Notes under the pieces: model-generated
What the model saw: only the letters and a program-made list of their open reading frames with translations
Told to the model about the DNA's origin: nothing
The model's database searches: none
In this document: in pieces, positions 18,351 to 30,054 of the stretch
Numbering within the stretch: position 1 is the stretch's first letter
How the letters are laid out: the number at the start of each line of letters is the position of its first letter
Program-made: the position numbers and the translations under genes
NCBI GenBank assembly: GCA_963801185.1
Contig: CAWDDW010000003.1
Span: forward strand, 992,001 to 1,056,000
Direction of reading: 5' to 3'
From: Palsa-601 sp963801185
Lineage (GTDB): Bacteria; Actinomycetota; Acidimicrobiia; Acidimicrobiales; Bog-793
DNA: 64,000 nt

Positions 18351-18767
18351 TCAGCTCTCGAGCGGAGCGGCTACGGACTCGCCCACGAATGTGACGAGGT
18401 GTTGGAACCGCCCATCGTCAGCGAGCTCAGCTATGTCCATACCGTCGCTCACAACCGAACCCTCGGGGTCCAACAAGACCCACGCGAAGCGGACCCGCCC
18501 GAATTGCAGCTCGATCCCGCTCTTTCGGCGGACCGAGTAACCGGGGAAAAGCTCTCTCAACTGTCCGACGGAGCTTGCGATCGCCTCCACTCCGTCGGCC
18601 TCGAGAAACGGGTCCGCGTACCGGCCCCGGGGCGCCCAGCACCTCCCGACGAGCGATCGCCGGCGGTCCGCGTCGCCCTCGTTGAAAGCGTCCAACCAGC
18701 AGCTCACCACTTCGCGGAGCTCAGGCCGGACCTCGGCGGTTTGCAATGTTGCTTGGGTGTCTGTCAT
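18351..18767 (-). CDS. SnoaL-like/nuclear transport factor 2 fold protein
   Basis: A 138-residue protein with the NTF2-like pattern: VVSCWLDAFNEGDADRRRSLVGRCWAP at the start, a middle ADPFLEADGVEAIASSVGQLRELFPGY and closing strands VRFAWVLLDPEGSVVSDGMDIAEL. Members are small cone-shaped enzymes or binding proteins. ATG at 18767 is preferred to the in-frame codon at 18803. The gene is divergent from an MmyB-type regulator 86 nt away. In actinobacteria such regulators often control the adjacent enzyme gene, so a link is likely but unproven. Confidence 0.75.
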   Translation of the reverse strand: MTDTQATLQTAEVRPELREVVSCWLDAFNEGDADRRRSLVGRCWAPRGRYADPFLEADGVEAIASSVGQLRELFPGYSVRRKSGIELQFGRVRFAWVLLDPEGSVVSDGMDIAELADDGRFQHLVTFVGESVAAPLES

Positions 18768-18853
18768 GCCGTCCACTGTGGGGAGAGATGAGGTTGTCTG
18801 CAATTACCTCACAGGTAATGGACGGCTCCTCTGTGCGGCCGTACCGTTCAGCA

Positions 18854-19653
18854 ATGGCGACAGGGCTTGCTGCGCGACCGGTAGGCGACCTACTTCGGGA
18901 GTGGCGTAGTCGGCGACGCATGAGCCAGCTTCAGTTGGCCGTTGCGAGCGGCGTGTCGACACGGCACGTCAGCTTCGTCGAGTCCGGACGATCTCGTCCG
19001 AGCCGCGAGATGATCCTCCATCTCGCGGCCTCGCTCGAGGTTCCGCTGCGAGAGAGAACGCGCTTCTCCTAGCTGCAGGCTTTGCCCCCGCATACGCGGA
19101 GAGTGCCTTCGGCGCTCCGCAGATGGCACCCGTGCGCCAGGCACTCGAGCGACTGCTCGAGGCGCACGACCCGTTCCCGGCCGTAGCGGTCGACCGTCAG
19201 TGGAATCTCGTATTGGCCAACGAGGGTGCTTTGAGGCTCGTCGAAGGTGTGAGTGACGAGCTCTTGCAACCGCCGATAAACGTGATACGGACGACTTTGC
19301 ATCCAGGCGGACTCGCTGGGCGGATCCTGAACTTCGAGGAGTACTCGTCGCATGTGCTCGACCGTTTGAGACGACAGATCCTCCTTACGGGCGACCCCGA
19401 TCTCGAAGCATTGTTTGGCGAGGTGACGGCTTATCCTCGTGTTCGCGTGAGTCTCGTGGTCGAGCACCTCAGCCCAAACGATGTAGTGCTGCCGGTTCGG
19501 ATCTGCGACCGGGGTCAGGTGCTGTCCTTCTTCACAATGATCGCAACCCTTGGGACGGCACTCGACGTGACGTTGGCGGATCTCGTACTGGAGTCCTTCT
19601 TCCCCGCCGACGAGCCGACGGCTTCGCTGCTGCGAGCCCGAAGGCAGGTCTGA
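18854..19653 (+). CDS. XRE-family regulator with MmyB-like ligand domain, frameshifted
   Basis: The first 72 residues are an XRE helix-turn-helix (LLREWRSRRRMSQLQLAVASGVSTRHVSFVESGRSRPS). The frame then hits a stop at 19072. The expected continuation (ENALLLAAGFAPAYAESAFG, then MAPVRQALERLLEAHDPFPAVAVDRQWNLVLAN...) is in the next frame, and one missing A in the GAGAACG run at about 19066 restores the typical RERNALLLAAG join. The C-terminal part is the MmyB-like ligand-binding domain, about 190 residues. It is a predicted transcription factor for the divergent SnoaL-like gene. Confidence 0.82.
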
Positions 19654-19675
19654 CGAGCTCTGCGCATCGGCCTGC

Positions 19676-20369
19676 TCACGGTTCCCAGACGGCGTGATCA
19701 TGGGCGAACACGACGCGGCGCGGGTCGAGCTTCCTGAAGCCGGTCGATCCATGCAGGCGTCGTCGGCAGAGGCGGCGCGTGACCTTCTTGTCTGGCTCGC
19801 CAGGCGAGCAGATCGGCGCTGTACTCGGATGTGGTGTCGTGGGTCTGTCCTGCCACGACGATCGTGCCGTCCTCATGGCGGATCACGACCGACTGATGCC
19901 CAGCGGTATGCCCAGGAGTCGGGATGACCAACACTCCATCCAGCACTTCGGCTTCGCCATCGAGCTCCTCGTAGCGAAGCCCTGGCGCGTCGATGAGGTG
20001 GGGCAGGGTGTAGTTCTCAGCCGATCGAGCCGCCTCGAGCTCGATGCGCTGGGTGAAGATCGTACGGCCGGCGAGTTCGGGGTTACCGCCGCAGTGGTCG
20101 AAGTGGAGGTGACAGTTGACCACCATTTCGACGTCGTCTGCGTGAACGCCAGCACCGGCGAGGGCGGCTTCGAGCGAGTAGCGGAATGGGCGGTAGTGAG
20201 CATCGACTTCAGGGTCGCTCCCCATACCGGAGTCGACCAGGAGCAGTCCATCGCGATGCTGGACCACGTAGCCCAAGCACGGGTCGACCCGAGGGGCACC
20301 TGAAGAGGTCTCCTCTGCCGGCCGTACGAAGTAGCCGAAGTCGACCCGGTGCACTGCCGCGGTCCTCAT
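19676..20369 (-). CDS. MBL-fold metallohydrolase (lactonase-like), frameshifted near the C-terminus
   Basis: About 231 residues with the metallo-beta-lactamase metal site CHLHFDHCGGN, the later PTPGHTAGHQSVVI and the third ligand region VVAGQTHD. The opening CLGYVVQHRDGLLLVDSG resembles the AHL-lactonase branch, so it may open lactones or hydrolyse esters. The end of the protein, RKLDPRRVVFAHDHAVWEP with stop at 19676-19678, lies one frame away from the body. Removing one base at about 19738 gives the natural join WIDRFRKLDPRRV with the final HD metal ligand. Otherwise the gene ends in a nonsense tail at 19698. Confidence 0.8.
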
Positions 20370-20708
20370 CGGTCCATTATCGGTCGCCGGGCCGGACGAG
20401 CCGGACGCCGTCCTTCCGCACCCTCAGAGTCGATGGTCTTGACCAGGTTGCGCTGATCCGGAGCCAGCACCATGGGCCGTCCCCGCAGTGTCGCCCGGGT
20501 TCCCGTGGCCCCCCTGCCAGGCCTTGATGGCCACGGGGCGACGGTCACCCCTCGCGTGCCCGTCAAACACGTCGATGAGGACTTCCGACCCGGCGCTGGA
20601 GGCGCTAGGACGGTCGAAGTCCACCCCGACGTGCTGTCAGCGTACTTCAAGCGATCTGTCAGCGCCGAGGCGCAGGATTGCCCCGTTAGCGACTCGGGAG
20701 GCGATGAC
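20370..20708. other. 339-nt gap with no assignable gene
   Basis: Open frames exist on both strands, but none shows a family signature, a convincing ribosome site or consistent codon use. One minus-strand stretch (about 20424-20624) reads like a protein fragment (GSEVLIDVFDGHARGDRRPV) and might be a decayed transposase or enzyme remnant, which I cannot confirm. The promoter of the glycine-rich protein gene should lie at the right end. Confidence 0.4.
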
Positions 20709-23700
20709 ATGCGGCGCGTGCGGAAACTGTGCTCACCAACGACATGCGGTTCGCTCGCCTCGGTCGCGCTCGTCTTCGGCCTCGTGCTGGTCGCGCCCGG
20801 TCCCGCGGCGGCGACGACCGGCCCGACCCTGCTCACGAGCTGTTCGTTCTCGGCACTTTCTACGGCGGTTTCCGGCGGCGGCACGATCGACTACCAGCAG
20901 AACTGCAACGGCGGCTCCGAGGTGGTGTTCCCGACCGAGATCATCTTCAAAGGGACCGTCGACATCGAGGCGAACGGCTTCGGTGTCACGTTCGACGGCG
21001 AGTCCTCGACGAGGTTCTTTGATCTCGTCCGGGGCCAGCTCACGCTGTCGGGGATCACCTTGCAGCGCGGCGCGGCGATCGGCCAGTCAGGCGAGAACGG
21101 CCAGGCCGGCGAGAACGGCCAGGCCGGCGCGAACGGAGACCCGGGATCCGACTCGATCGGCGGCGACGCCGGGCCGAGCACCAAAGGGACGAACGGATCG
21201 AGCGGCACCGCCGCCCCGAAGCCGACCGCGATCGCGCCCGAGGCCGAAGGTGGGGACATCTACGTCGAAGCGGGCACCGTCATCTTGAACGACGACACCC
21301 TCTCGGGCGAGGCCGTCGGCGGCAACGGCGGCAACGGCGGCAACGGCGGCATCGGCGGAGCCGGCGGCAGCGGAGGTGCGGGGAGCCCCGGCCTGGACGG
21401 CATCAGTGGACAGACGCCCGGCGCGAGCGGCACGCCCGGGCAGATGGGCTTCATGGGCGGCGATGCCACCAACGGATCGAGCGGCGGCGGAGGCGGCCAC
21501 GGCGGCGCCGGCGGCAACGCGCTCGGCGGGGCGATCTACAACGCCGGGACGGTCATTATCAACGGCGGCCAGGTGAGCGGCACGGCCTCCGGTGGCGACG
21601 GCGGCTACGGGGGCAATGGCGGGGCCGGCGGACCCGGTGGGACCGGCGGCGCCGGGGGAGACGGCGGAGCGGGCGGCAGCGGGGCAGCCGGCGAAGGGCC
21701 GCCGGGCGATCCCGACGGCGGCGCTGGGGCGAACGGCGGGAACGGCGCGGACCAGGGCGCCAACGGCAACGGCGGCAATGGCGGCCCTGGCGGGTACGCC
21801 GGCGCGGGCGGGGCGGCCGAAGGCGGTGCCATCTACAGCACCGGGACGGTCGAGATCACCGCCGCCGAGATCACCTCCTCGTCGGCCACCGGGGGCCTCG
21901 CCGGCGTCGGCGGATACTCCCAGCTCGGACCAGGCGTCGGCGGCACCGGTGGCACGCCCGGCGGCTACTACTCGGGCGGCGGCACGGGCGGCGGAGGCGG
22001 TGGAGGCGGTAGCGGCGGGGCGGCGGATGGCTCCGGCGGCGGCAACGGCGCCAATGGCGGACCGCCGGGCGACGGCGCGGCGGCGGCGATCACCGGCAAC
22101 GGCGGTGCCTGGGGCACCCCACCGAAGTGCACGCCCACGGTCGTCCCCTACAAGTCCTGTGCGGGCAACGGCGGACCGGCACTCGGCGGCGGGATCTACA
22201 GCACCGGTGCGCTGACGGTGGCCACCACGGACTTCGAGGGAAACGTCGCCACCGGCGGCTCGAGCCCTGACGACTACCAGCTCGGCGCGGACGGCGGGTT
22301 CGGCGGTGGCGGCGGCAACGGCAGCAACGGCGGTGGCAACGGCGGCGGCGGCGGCGAGGCCGGATGGACCGACGGCTCTGCTGGCTCAGCCACGTCGGGG
22401 AACTCGAACGGTCTGCCGGCGGCGAAGGGTGGCGCAGGCGCCCCCGGCGTTGCTGGGTTCGCGGGCGCGCCCGCCGAAGGCGGGAGCATCTATTCGACGG
22501 GCACCTTGTCGCTCGTCGGGGACGAATCGTCGCCGACGGCCGACATCGTCGTCTCGTCGGCTGCCAACGGCGGCGCCGGTGGCAGCGGCACGGGCGGCGG
22601 CTCTGGCGGCCAGGGCGAACAGGGCGCGAGCGGCGGTGCGGGGGGCTCCGGCGGATTCGCGGACTTGAATCCCGGCGGCAATGGCGGCAATGGCGGCAAT
22701 GGAGGCAACGGCGCGGACGGCGGGACCAACGCCAAGGCCGGCCCCGGCGGCAATGGCGGCAACGGACTGGGCGGCGGCATCTACTGCACGACGATGTCGC
22801 TCAGTGACTACGCCCTCTACGACGACAGCGCGAGTGGCGGAGCGGGCGGAAACGGTGGCAACGGCGGAACCGGCATCGACACCGGGTCGAGCGGCGGCGC
22901 CGGCGGGTCATCCGGTAGCGGCGGTGGCGGAGGCAACGCCGCGACCGATGCCACGTTCGGCCCCGGTGGGAACGGCGGCATCGGGGGAAGCGGCGGCAAC
23001 GGTCTCGTCGGTGGCGCCGGCGGCATGGCCGGCAACGGCGGCGACGGCTTCGGCGGTGCCGTGTACTGCACGGGCGCGATCAGCCTCGTGGCGGACACCT
23101 TCTGGGCCGACGGCGCCACCGGCGGCAACGCCGGCAATGGCGGACCGGGCGGCTACGGCGGCTGGGGCGGTCCCGGCTTCGGCAATGGCCTGCCGTGCTG
23201 CGGCGCCGGTGGCGGACCGGGCGGCGACGGCGAGGCCGGCGGCAACGGCGGCAACGGCGGCAACGGCGGGACCGGCGGCAACGGCGGCAACGGCGGGACC
23301 GCCAGCGGCGCCGCCGTCTTTGTCCTGGTGGTGCCGACGACCGACTCGAGCACCTTCAGCCCGCCCGGACAGGGCCCCGATGGCGTCACGGCCGGCACCG
23401 GCGGCGCAGGAGGCACCGGCGGCGCCGGTGGCTTGGCCGGCGCGGCCGGCACCGGTGGCGCACCGGGGTGCGAGCCGTGGCCCGATTCATGCGGCAGTGC
23501 CGGTCAAAACGGCCATGCCGGGACGGCCGGCCAGCCGGGACCCGGCGGATCGCCCGGTCTGGCGGGTCTCGCGGCCACCTACCCCGACATCAACCTGCTG
23601 AACGACGCCACCACGGCCACGGTCGTTGCGAGCTCGCCGAGCGTGGTCTACGGCAACGAGACTGCCACGTTCTTCACGGTGACGGTCACCACCGCTGGTG

Positions 23701-24224
23701 GCGAGGAGCTGCCGTTCAGCGGCGAGACAGCGACCGTGGAGGTCGGCGGCCGCGCCGTGTGCGTCGCCACTCTCACCCCAGAGGGCGCCGGCGGCTCGGG
23801 CGGCTGCATCATCGGCGCCACGCCGCTGTTCCCCGGCAAGTACCCCGCCTACGCCACCTACGGCGGCGACGCCGATCTGCTTGGCTCGCGCTCGGTGCCG
23901 ATCTTTCTCACGGTTACCAAGGCGACGACCAAGACCGCACTTGCTCTCTCGAGCGCGACCGTCGCAGCCGACAACGAGTCGGCCGAACAGCTATCGGTGA
24001 CCGTGAGCCCAGAATTCGCCGGCGCGACGCCGACCGGGACGGTGTCCGTGACCGAGTCGGGGACTCCGGTCTGCGTGATCACGCTCGCCGAGGCGACCGG
24101 CACCTGCAACCTCACCGCCGACGAGCTCGCGGCCGGGAGCTACCCCCTCGTCGCCACCTACAGCGGCGACGGCGACTTCAAAACCTCGGCGTCAGTGAAA
24201 AGGACCCTCGTGGTGACCAGCTGA
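20709..24224 (+). CDS. Large secreted glycine-rich repeat protein (PE_PGRS-like) with Ig-like C-terminus
   Basis: A 1171-residue exported protein. ATG at 20709 follows GGGAGG and starts a signal peptide ending near PGPAAA. Residues about 30-120 resemble a beta-helix leader (IIFKGTVDIEANGFGVTFDG). Residues about 125-960 are dominated by GGNGGNGG/GGAGG repeats punctuated by short units such as GGAIYNAGTVIINGG, GGIYSTGALTVATTDF and GGAVYCTGAISLVADTF. These look like right-handed beta-helix rungs with glycine-rich inserts. The last about 200 residues are two bacterial Ig-like domains (ATYGGDADLLGS, ATYSGDGDFKTSAS). It is likely a cell-surface or biofilm protein, and resemblance to mycobacterial PGRS proteins is probably compositional. 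Confidence 0.8.
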   Translation: MRRVRKLCSPTTCGSLASVALVFGLVLVAPGPAAATTGPTLLTSCSFSALSTAVSGGGTIDYQQNCNGGSEVVFPTEIIFKGTVDIEANGFGVTFDGESSTRFFDLVRGQLTLSGITLQRGAAIGQSGENGQAGENGQAGANGDPGSDSIGGDAGPSTKGTNGSSGTAAPKPTAIAPEAEGGDIYVEAGTVILNDDTLSGEAVGGNGGNGGNGGIGGAGGSGGAGSPGLDGISGQTPGASGTPGQMGFMGGDATNGSSGGGGGHGGAGGNALGGAIYNAGTVIINGGQVSGTASGGDGGYGGNGGAGGPGGTGGAGGDGGAGGSGAAGEGPPGDPDGGAGANGGNGADQGANGNGGNGGPGGYAGAGGAAEGGAIYSTGTVEITAAEITSSSATGGLAGVGGYSQLGPGVGGTGGTPGGYYSGGGTGGGGGGGGSGGAADGSGGGNGANGGPPGDGAAAAITGNGGAWGTPPKCTPTVVPYKSCAGNGGPALGGGIYSTGALTVATTDFEGNVATGGSSPDDYQLGADGGFGGGGGNGSNGGGNGGGGGEAGWTDGSAGSATSGNSNGLPAAKGGAGAPGVAGFAGAPAEGGSIYSTGTLSLVGDESSPTADIVVSSAANGGAGGSGTGGGSGGQGEQGASGGAGGSGGFADLNPGGNGGNGGNGGNGADGGTNAKAGPGGNGGNGLGGGIYCTTMSLSDYALYDDSASGGAGGNGGNGGTGIDTGSSGGAGGSSGSGGGGGNAATDATFGPGGNGGIGGSGGNGLVGGAGGMAGNGGDGFGGAVYCTGAISLVADTFWADGATGGNAGNGGPGGYGGWGGPGFGNGLPCCGAGGGPGGDGEAGGNGGNGGNGGTGGNGGNGGTASGAAVFVLVVPTTDSSTFSPPGQGPDGVTAGTGGAGGTGGAGGLAGAAGTGGAPGCEPWPDSCGSAGQNGHAGTAGQPGPGGSPGLAGLAATYPDINLLNDATTATVVASSPSVVYGNETATFFTVTVTTAGGEELPFSGETATVEVGGRAVCVATLTPEGAGGSGGCIIGATPLFPGKYPAYATYGGDADLLGSRSVPIFLTVTKATTKTALALSSATVAADNESAEQLSVTVSPEFAGATPTGTVSVTESGTPVCVITLAEATGTCNLTADELAAGSYPLVATYSGDGDFKTSASVKRTLVVTS

Positions 24225-24378
24225 CGGGCCGGGCTGTTCGGTTCAAATCGTGCCGAGCGACCCGGCGCTGCCGCTCCCGCGCTGGCACCTTCCCGCCACG
24301 GTTTTGGCGTTAACCGAGGTGTTTCCCATGCTTCTGGCAACGGGGTGGTCCCATCGGACTGGCAAGTGACAGCGCCTG

Positions 24379-25416
24379 ATGGGCTGTGAAACAGTGGTCG
24401 CTCTGGATGCTCCTTCCCCTGTGGAACTCGATGACACCGACCTAGCCCGAGCCCTGACCACCAACTGGAATGCGGCGGTCGATGCGATCCGCTACGTCCC
24501 GAAGGGTGCGGGGAGCTACCACTGGATTGCCGACGTCAGCGGAGCGCCGCAGTTCTTCATCACAGTTGATGACCTCGATACCAAGCCGTGGATTGGACAG
24601 ACACGCGACTCGACCTTCGAGGGTCTGCGAGACGCCTATGAAGCCGCCTGCGTCCTTCACGACGAGGCGGGACTCGCCTTCGTCGTGGCACCCGTCCGCT
24701 GCACAAACGGCTCGACCATCTTGCGCCTCGCCGACCAATACAGCATCGCCGTGTTCCCCTTTGTCGAAGGCCGCGCCGGTGCATGGGGAGACCCCCTTAC
24801 CGAACCGGATCGCGGTGCCCTGCTGCGACAACTAGCGACACTGCATAAAGCGACTGCCATCACGAAGGTGCGCATAGCCCAAAGGCCCTTGGACCTGCCC
24901 GAACGGCGGTACATCACTGCGGCCCTCGACGAGTTGGATCGGCCGTGGAAGGGTGGGCCGCTGTCGGAGCCAGCGCGTCATGCGCTGACCGCCCACGCCC
25001 GGCAGGTGACGGAGTGGTTGGACCAGCTGGACCTTCTTGCTCGCCAAGTCGGCGAAGCTGAGGAGACGTCGGTCATAACCCATGGCGAGCCACATCCCGG
25101 CAACCTGATTCACACCACCGATGGCCTCTGCCTGATCGACTGGGACACCGTGGCTCTGGCCAGGCCAGAGCGCGACCTATGGATGCTCCACGACGGATCG
25201 CCCGAGTGGCTCGACTCGTACGAGCGCCTGACCGGAACGGCTATCAACGACACGGCGATCAGCTTCTATCGGTTGGCATGGACCTTGTCCGACATCGCGT
25301 CCTTCGCAAACGTGTTTCGTTTGCGTCATCAAGAGACCCAGTGGACTCGGAGCAAGTGGAGGGGCTTCCAGCGACTGCTCGCCGGAGCGACATCGGCTCC
25401 CTACGGAATGTTTTGA
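24379..25416 (+). CDS. APH-fold phosphotransferase (spectinomycin phosphotransferase-like)
   Basis: A 345-residue kinase-like protein with catalytic loop ITHGEPHPGNLIHTTDG, metal-binding LIDWDTVALARPERDLWML and an N-terminal lobe containing the FVEGRAGAWGDPL hinge. The pattern DWDT-x3-APPERDLW is shared with the spectinomycin/APH(9)-like branch. Whether it confers resistance cannot be judged from sequence. ATG at 24379 is used; GTG at 24394 is possible. It is convergent with the beta-propeller gene. Confidence 0.78.
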   Translation: MGCETVVALDAPSPVELDDTDLARALTTNWNAAVDAIRYVPKGAGSYHWIADVSGAPQFFITVDDLDTKPWIGQTRDSTFEGLRDAYEAACVLHDEAGLAFVVAPVRCTNGSTILRLADQYSIAVFPFVEGRAGAWGDPLTEPDRGALLRQLATLHKATAITKVRIAQRPLDLPERRYITAALDELDRPWKGGPLSEPARHALTAHARQVTEWLDQLDLLARQVGEAEETSVITHGEPHPGNLIHTTDGLCLIDWDTVALARPERDLWMLHDGSPEWLDSYERLTGTAINDTAISFYRLAWTLSDIASFANVFRLRHQETQWTRSKWRGFQRLLAGATSAPYGMF

Positions 25417-25432
25417 TTTGAACTGGACGACA

Positions 25433-26569
25433 TCACAGGGCGACGATGCCCTCCCCGCCGACAGAACCCGCCACCGTGATCGAGCCGAGCGAGCTCAGTG
25501 AGCCATCCGACAACACTTGGAACTCGTCGACAATCCCGTTGGCACCGGTCTGGACGTAGAGGTATCTCCCGCCGGGCGTTGCAGCAGCGTCGACTGTCCC
25601 CGGGTCGGTGGTGGTCGCACCGATCAGGCTGAGCTGTCCGCTGTCGCTTGCCTGAAGCCCGCTCAGCGAGGCGCTGCCGGCGTTGGACGCGTAGAGGTAG
25701 CCGCCGGCCGGGGTCACCCAGCACGTGGCGGCCTGTCCGGTAGCCACCGAGTCGATCAGCGACACCGTCCCGCTCCGGTCGAGGGAGAAGGTGGCGAGCG
25801 CGTTGGTGCCCGCCTCGGCGACGACGAGGGTGTGCCGGCCGGTGAACGTGACTGCGAAGGGGACCGTGCCGGACTCGCTGTTGACCACCGGGTTCGCCGA
25901 CAGCCTGCCGGACGGAGCCACGCCGAACACGTCGATGTCGTTGCCATTGGCCTTAGTCGTCACGATGAGCTGCGATCCGTCGGGCGAGAATGCGACCTGC
26001 CCCGGTGTGTTGACGAACTGCGGGGTCGCCGAGGCGTTCAGGCCGAGCGGTCGGTTCGATCCCGGTAGTGGGACCAGGCGGCCGAAAGAAGAGGTGTACC
26101 CCTGCACCGACCCGCCGTTCAGCGCGTTGAGCACGTAGACGAGGCGGCCGTCGACGGCCACGCTGACAGGGAAGGTCCCGCCTGAGCCGATCACCTGCCG
26201 CAGTGCGAGCTTGTCGCCCTGGACCCTGAACACCGAGACCGTGTTGCTCCCGGCGTTCACGGCGAAGAGGCTGGCGGTCGTCGCGTCGTAGACGAGTGAG
26301 CCCTGGGAGGCCAGGTAATCGACCACCGCGCCGGTCAGTTGACCGCCCAGCCCGCCTGTCGCGTACGTGTTCGCCAGGGTGAGCGCGCCGTCGTCAGCTC
26401 GGTCGTACGCGACGACATGGTTGCCGGCGGTGTTGTCGGTCTGAACGAAGACGACGTGATCGCCCAAACCGCCGTGGGGGCGAGGTGCGGCCGAAGCGGT
26501 TCCGGCGAGTCCGAGGGTCACGGCCGCGGCGAGCGCCGGGACCAAGCCGAGACGGAGAAGGGTTTTCAT
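25433..26569 (-). CDS. Secreted beta-propeller protein (lactonase/YVTN-like)
   Basis: A 378-residue protein with a clear Sec signal peptide (MKTLLRLGLVPALAAAVTLG... ASA). It continues with repeated blades such as SLFAVNAGSNTVSVFRVQGD, QVAFSPDGSQLIVTTKANGNDIDVFGV and GGYLYASNAGSASLSGLQAS, typical of the 6-phosphogluconolactonase-like/YVTN seven-bladed propeller. Being secreted, it probably has a binding or surface role and not a cytosolic pentose-phosphate one. There is no obvious partner gene. Confidence 0.8.
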   Translation of the reverse strand: MKTLLRLGLVPALAAAVTLGLAGTASAAPRPHGGLGDHVVFVQTDNTAGNHVVAYDRADDGALTLANTYATGGLGGQLTGAVVDYLASQGSLVYDATTASLFAVNAGSNTVSVFRVQGDKLALRQVIGSGGTFPVSVAVDGRLVYVLNALNGGSVQGYTSSFGRLVPLPGSNRPLGLNASATPQFVNTPGQVAFSPDGSQLIVTTKANGNDIDVFGVAPSGRLSANPVVNSESGTVPFAVTFTGRHTLVVAEAGTNALATFSLDRSGTVSLIDSVATGQAATCWVTPAGGYLYASNAGSASLSGLQASDSGQLSLIGATTTDPGTVDAAATPGGRYLYVQTGANGIVDEFQVLSDGSLSSLGSITVAGSVGGEGIVAL

Positions 26570-27043
26570 GCGGGGACTCCTTCGGGTGAGACGAGTGGTT
26601 GCATCCCCTAGTCCGAAGACGGCCGGCCACCGTTACAGCCGCCGTGGCCGAGCCCCTGCGACCAGGCCGAGCCGGACGGATCGTGCGTTGATCAGAATGT
26701 CATTAGCCGCTCCGGGCTCTTCTGGGTTCACGCCTCTGACGGGCGGCTTGGCTGGACCGCTCGGATGGTCCGAGACGGAGACGGACCCGACTGCACGGCA
26801 GTTGTTGGGTGAATGTTGGCTCGAGCCCGTCCTCAAGGCGACCTCGCGGCCGACGATCGGTAGAGCTTGGGTAGCGCAGATCGCTTAATACACGGGTGAT
26901 CATTCGCGTAGCCGGTGTCGCCGACCCGCTGGCGGAGGCTGACGTCTCTGAGCGTCTCCAGTCCCTGCCAGACCTCTAGGTGAACGTAAATTGGTATCCA
27001 GCCAGATCTGGACTTACTCCAGCATGGGGGTTAGGCTCCGCGC
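26570..27043. other. 474-nt intergenic region upstream of furA
   Basis: I see no supported gene here. A 63-codon frame (about 26697-26888, +) lacks a ribosome site and any motif. The right end is locally AT-richer (GTAAATTGGTATCC at about 26985-26998), next to a small dyad (CCAGATCTGG) about 40 nt before furA. This is a plausible place for a FurA operator, by analogy with autoregulated furA promoters. Confidence 0.35.
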
Positions 27044-27493
27044 GTGGCCAAGGAGACATCCGTTGACGACGATGCGCTTCTCCGCGGGCACGGTCTGCGA
27101 GTCACGGCCCAGCGTCTGGCTGTCCTGCGAGCGGTGTCCCATCGACCGCACAGCACTACGGACGACATCTACACGCTCGTTCGGGCCGAGCTCGGTGCCA
27201 TCTCACGTCAGGCGGTGTACAACGCCTTTGCGGACCTCACCGACAGGGGCCTGCTCCGGCGCATCCAGCCCGCCGGGTCGCCGGCCCGCTACGAGGACCG
27301 GGTCGCTGACAACCATCACCACCTCATCTGCCGGACCTGCAGCCGGATGGTCGACGTCGACTGTGCAGTTGGCGACACCCCGTGCTTGGCGGCAGCCGAC
27401 GACTCGGGTTACGAGATCGACGAAGCCGAGGTCATCTACTGGGGCCGATGTCCCGAGTGTGTTGCGGCGACTTCGGTCTCGTCCGACTGCTGA
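27044..27493 (+). CDS. furA: Fur-family metalloregulator (FurA-type)
   Basis: A 149-residue Fur protein. The N-terminal winged helix has VTAQRLAVLRAVSHRPHSTTDDIY and SRQAVYNAFADL. The metal-binding half has DNHHHLICRTCSRMVDVDC and a final CPEC that could hold structural zinc with the earlier CRTC. It precedes katG, the actinobacterial furA-katG arrangement in which FurA represses both until peroxide oxidises it. The GTG start has no ribosome site. TTAGGCT lies 6 nt before it, matching a TANNNT -10 box, so the mRNA is probably leaderless as in mycobacterial furA. Confidence 0.9.
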   Translation: MAKETSVDDDALLRGHGLRVTAQRLAVLRAVSHRPHSTTDDIYTLVRAELGAISRQAVYNAFADLTDRGLLRRIQPAGSPARYEDRVADNHHHLICRTCSRMVDVDCAVGDTPCLAAADDSGYEIDEAEVIYWGRCPECVAATSVSSDC

Positions 27494-27608
27494 AAGCGGA
27501 CACGCAGCGTGCGACGCCAGCTGAACAGCACAGCCTTGGACCCAGAACAGCCAACGTCTAGAGCAACCAGTCATCACCAGGAAACAACGAGGAAGAGGAA
27601 GGACCCAC

Positions 27609-29807
<2,199 letters not shown>

Positions 29808-29819
29808 TCGACGTGCCCG

Positions 29820-29854
29820 TTTGGTGGCCGGTTCGACGTGAACCGGTCACCAAA
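29820..29854. terminator. Strong hairpin after katG
   Basis: A 15-bp stem (29820-29834 with 29840-29854; one G-T pair) closes a 5-nt loop, starting 13 nt after the katG stop. There is no T-run, so it may be a factor-dependent or bidirectional terminator. It could instead be part of the adjacent IS481-like remnant. Confidence 0.5.
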
Positions 29855-30047
29855 CCAGTCCCGAACGGTCGTCATGACGGCGTCGTAACGCAGCTCCACC
29901 TTGCTGAGCTCCTTGAGCACTCGGCCACCTCCTCCACTCCTGAGAGCGGACGGCGGTGGTGCCGAACTGTCAAGCATCAGCCGTTACTGCGACACGGATC
30001 ACCCGTTACTGCGTTCCACATCACGCGTTATCGATCTGTCACAGATC
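29855..30047 (-). mobile_element. IS481-like insertion sequence remnant (transposase start and end)
   Basis: The minus strand encodes VLKELSKVELRYDAVMTTVRD, the characteristic start of IS481-family transposases, then is cut off at the katG hairpin. Outside it lie three imperfect, roughly 23-nt repeats (CCGTTACTG... and CGTTATCGAT..., each closing with CA-x-ATCA) of the sort found at the ends of these elements. Only the first about 25 codons and one end survive. The casposon's left target duplication begins 8 nt further on. Confidence 0.5.
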
Positions 30048-30054
30048 AGGCGTG

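Noticed and set aside
20424..20624. Short minus-strand protein fragment (GSEVLIDVFDG...)
   Set aside because: No family or ribosome site; too short and uncertain to annotate.
20709..24224. CRISPR array or simple-repeat locus in the glycine-repeat region
   Set aside because: The repeats are in-frame GGN/GGC codons of one long protein with no fixed repeat-spacer lengths.
26697..26888. 63-codon frame upstream of furA
   Set aside because: No ribosome site, motif or recognisable homologue.
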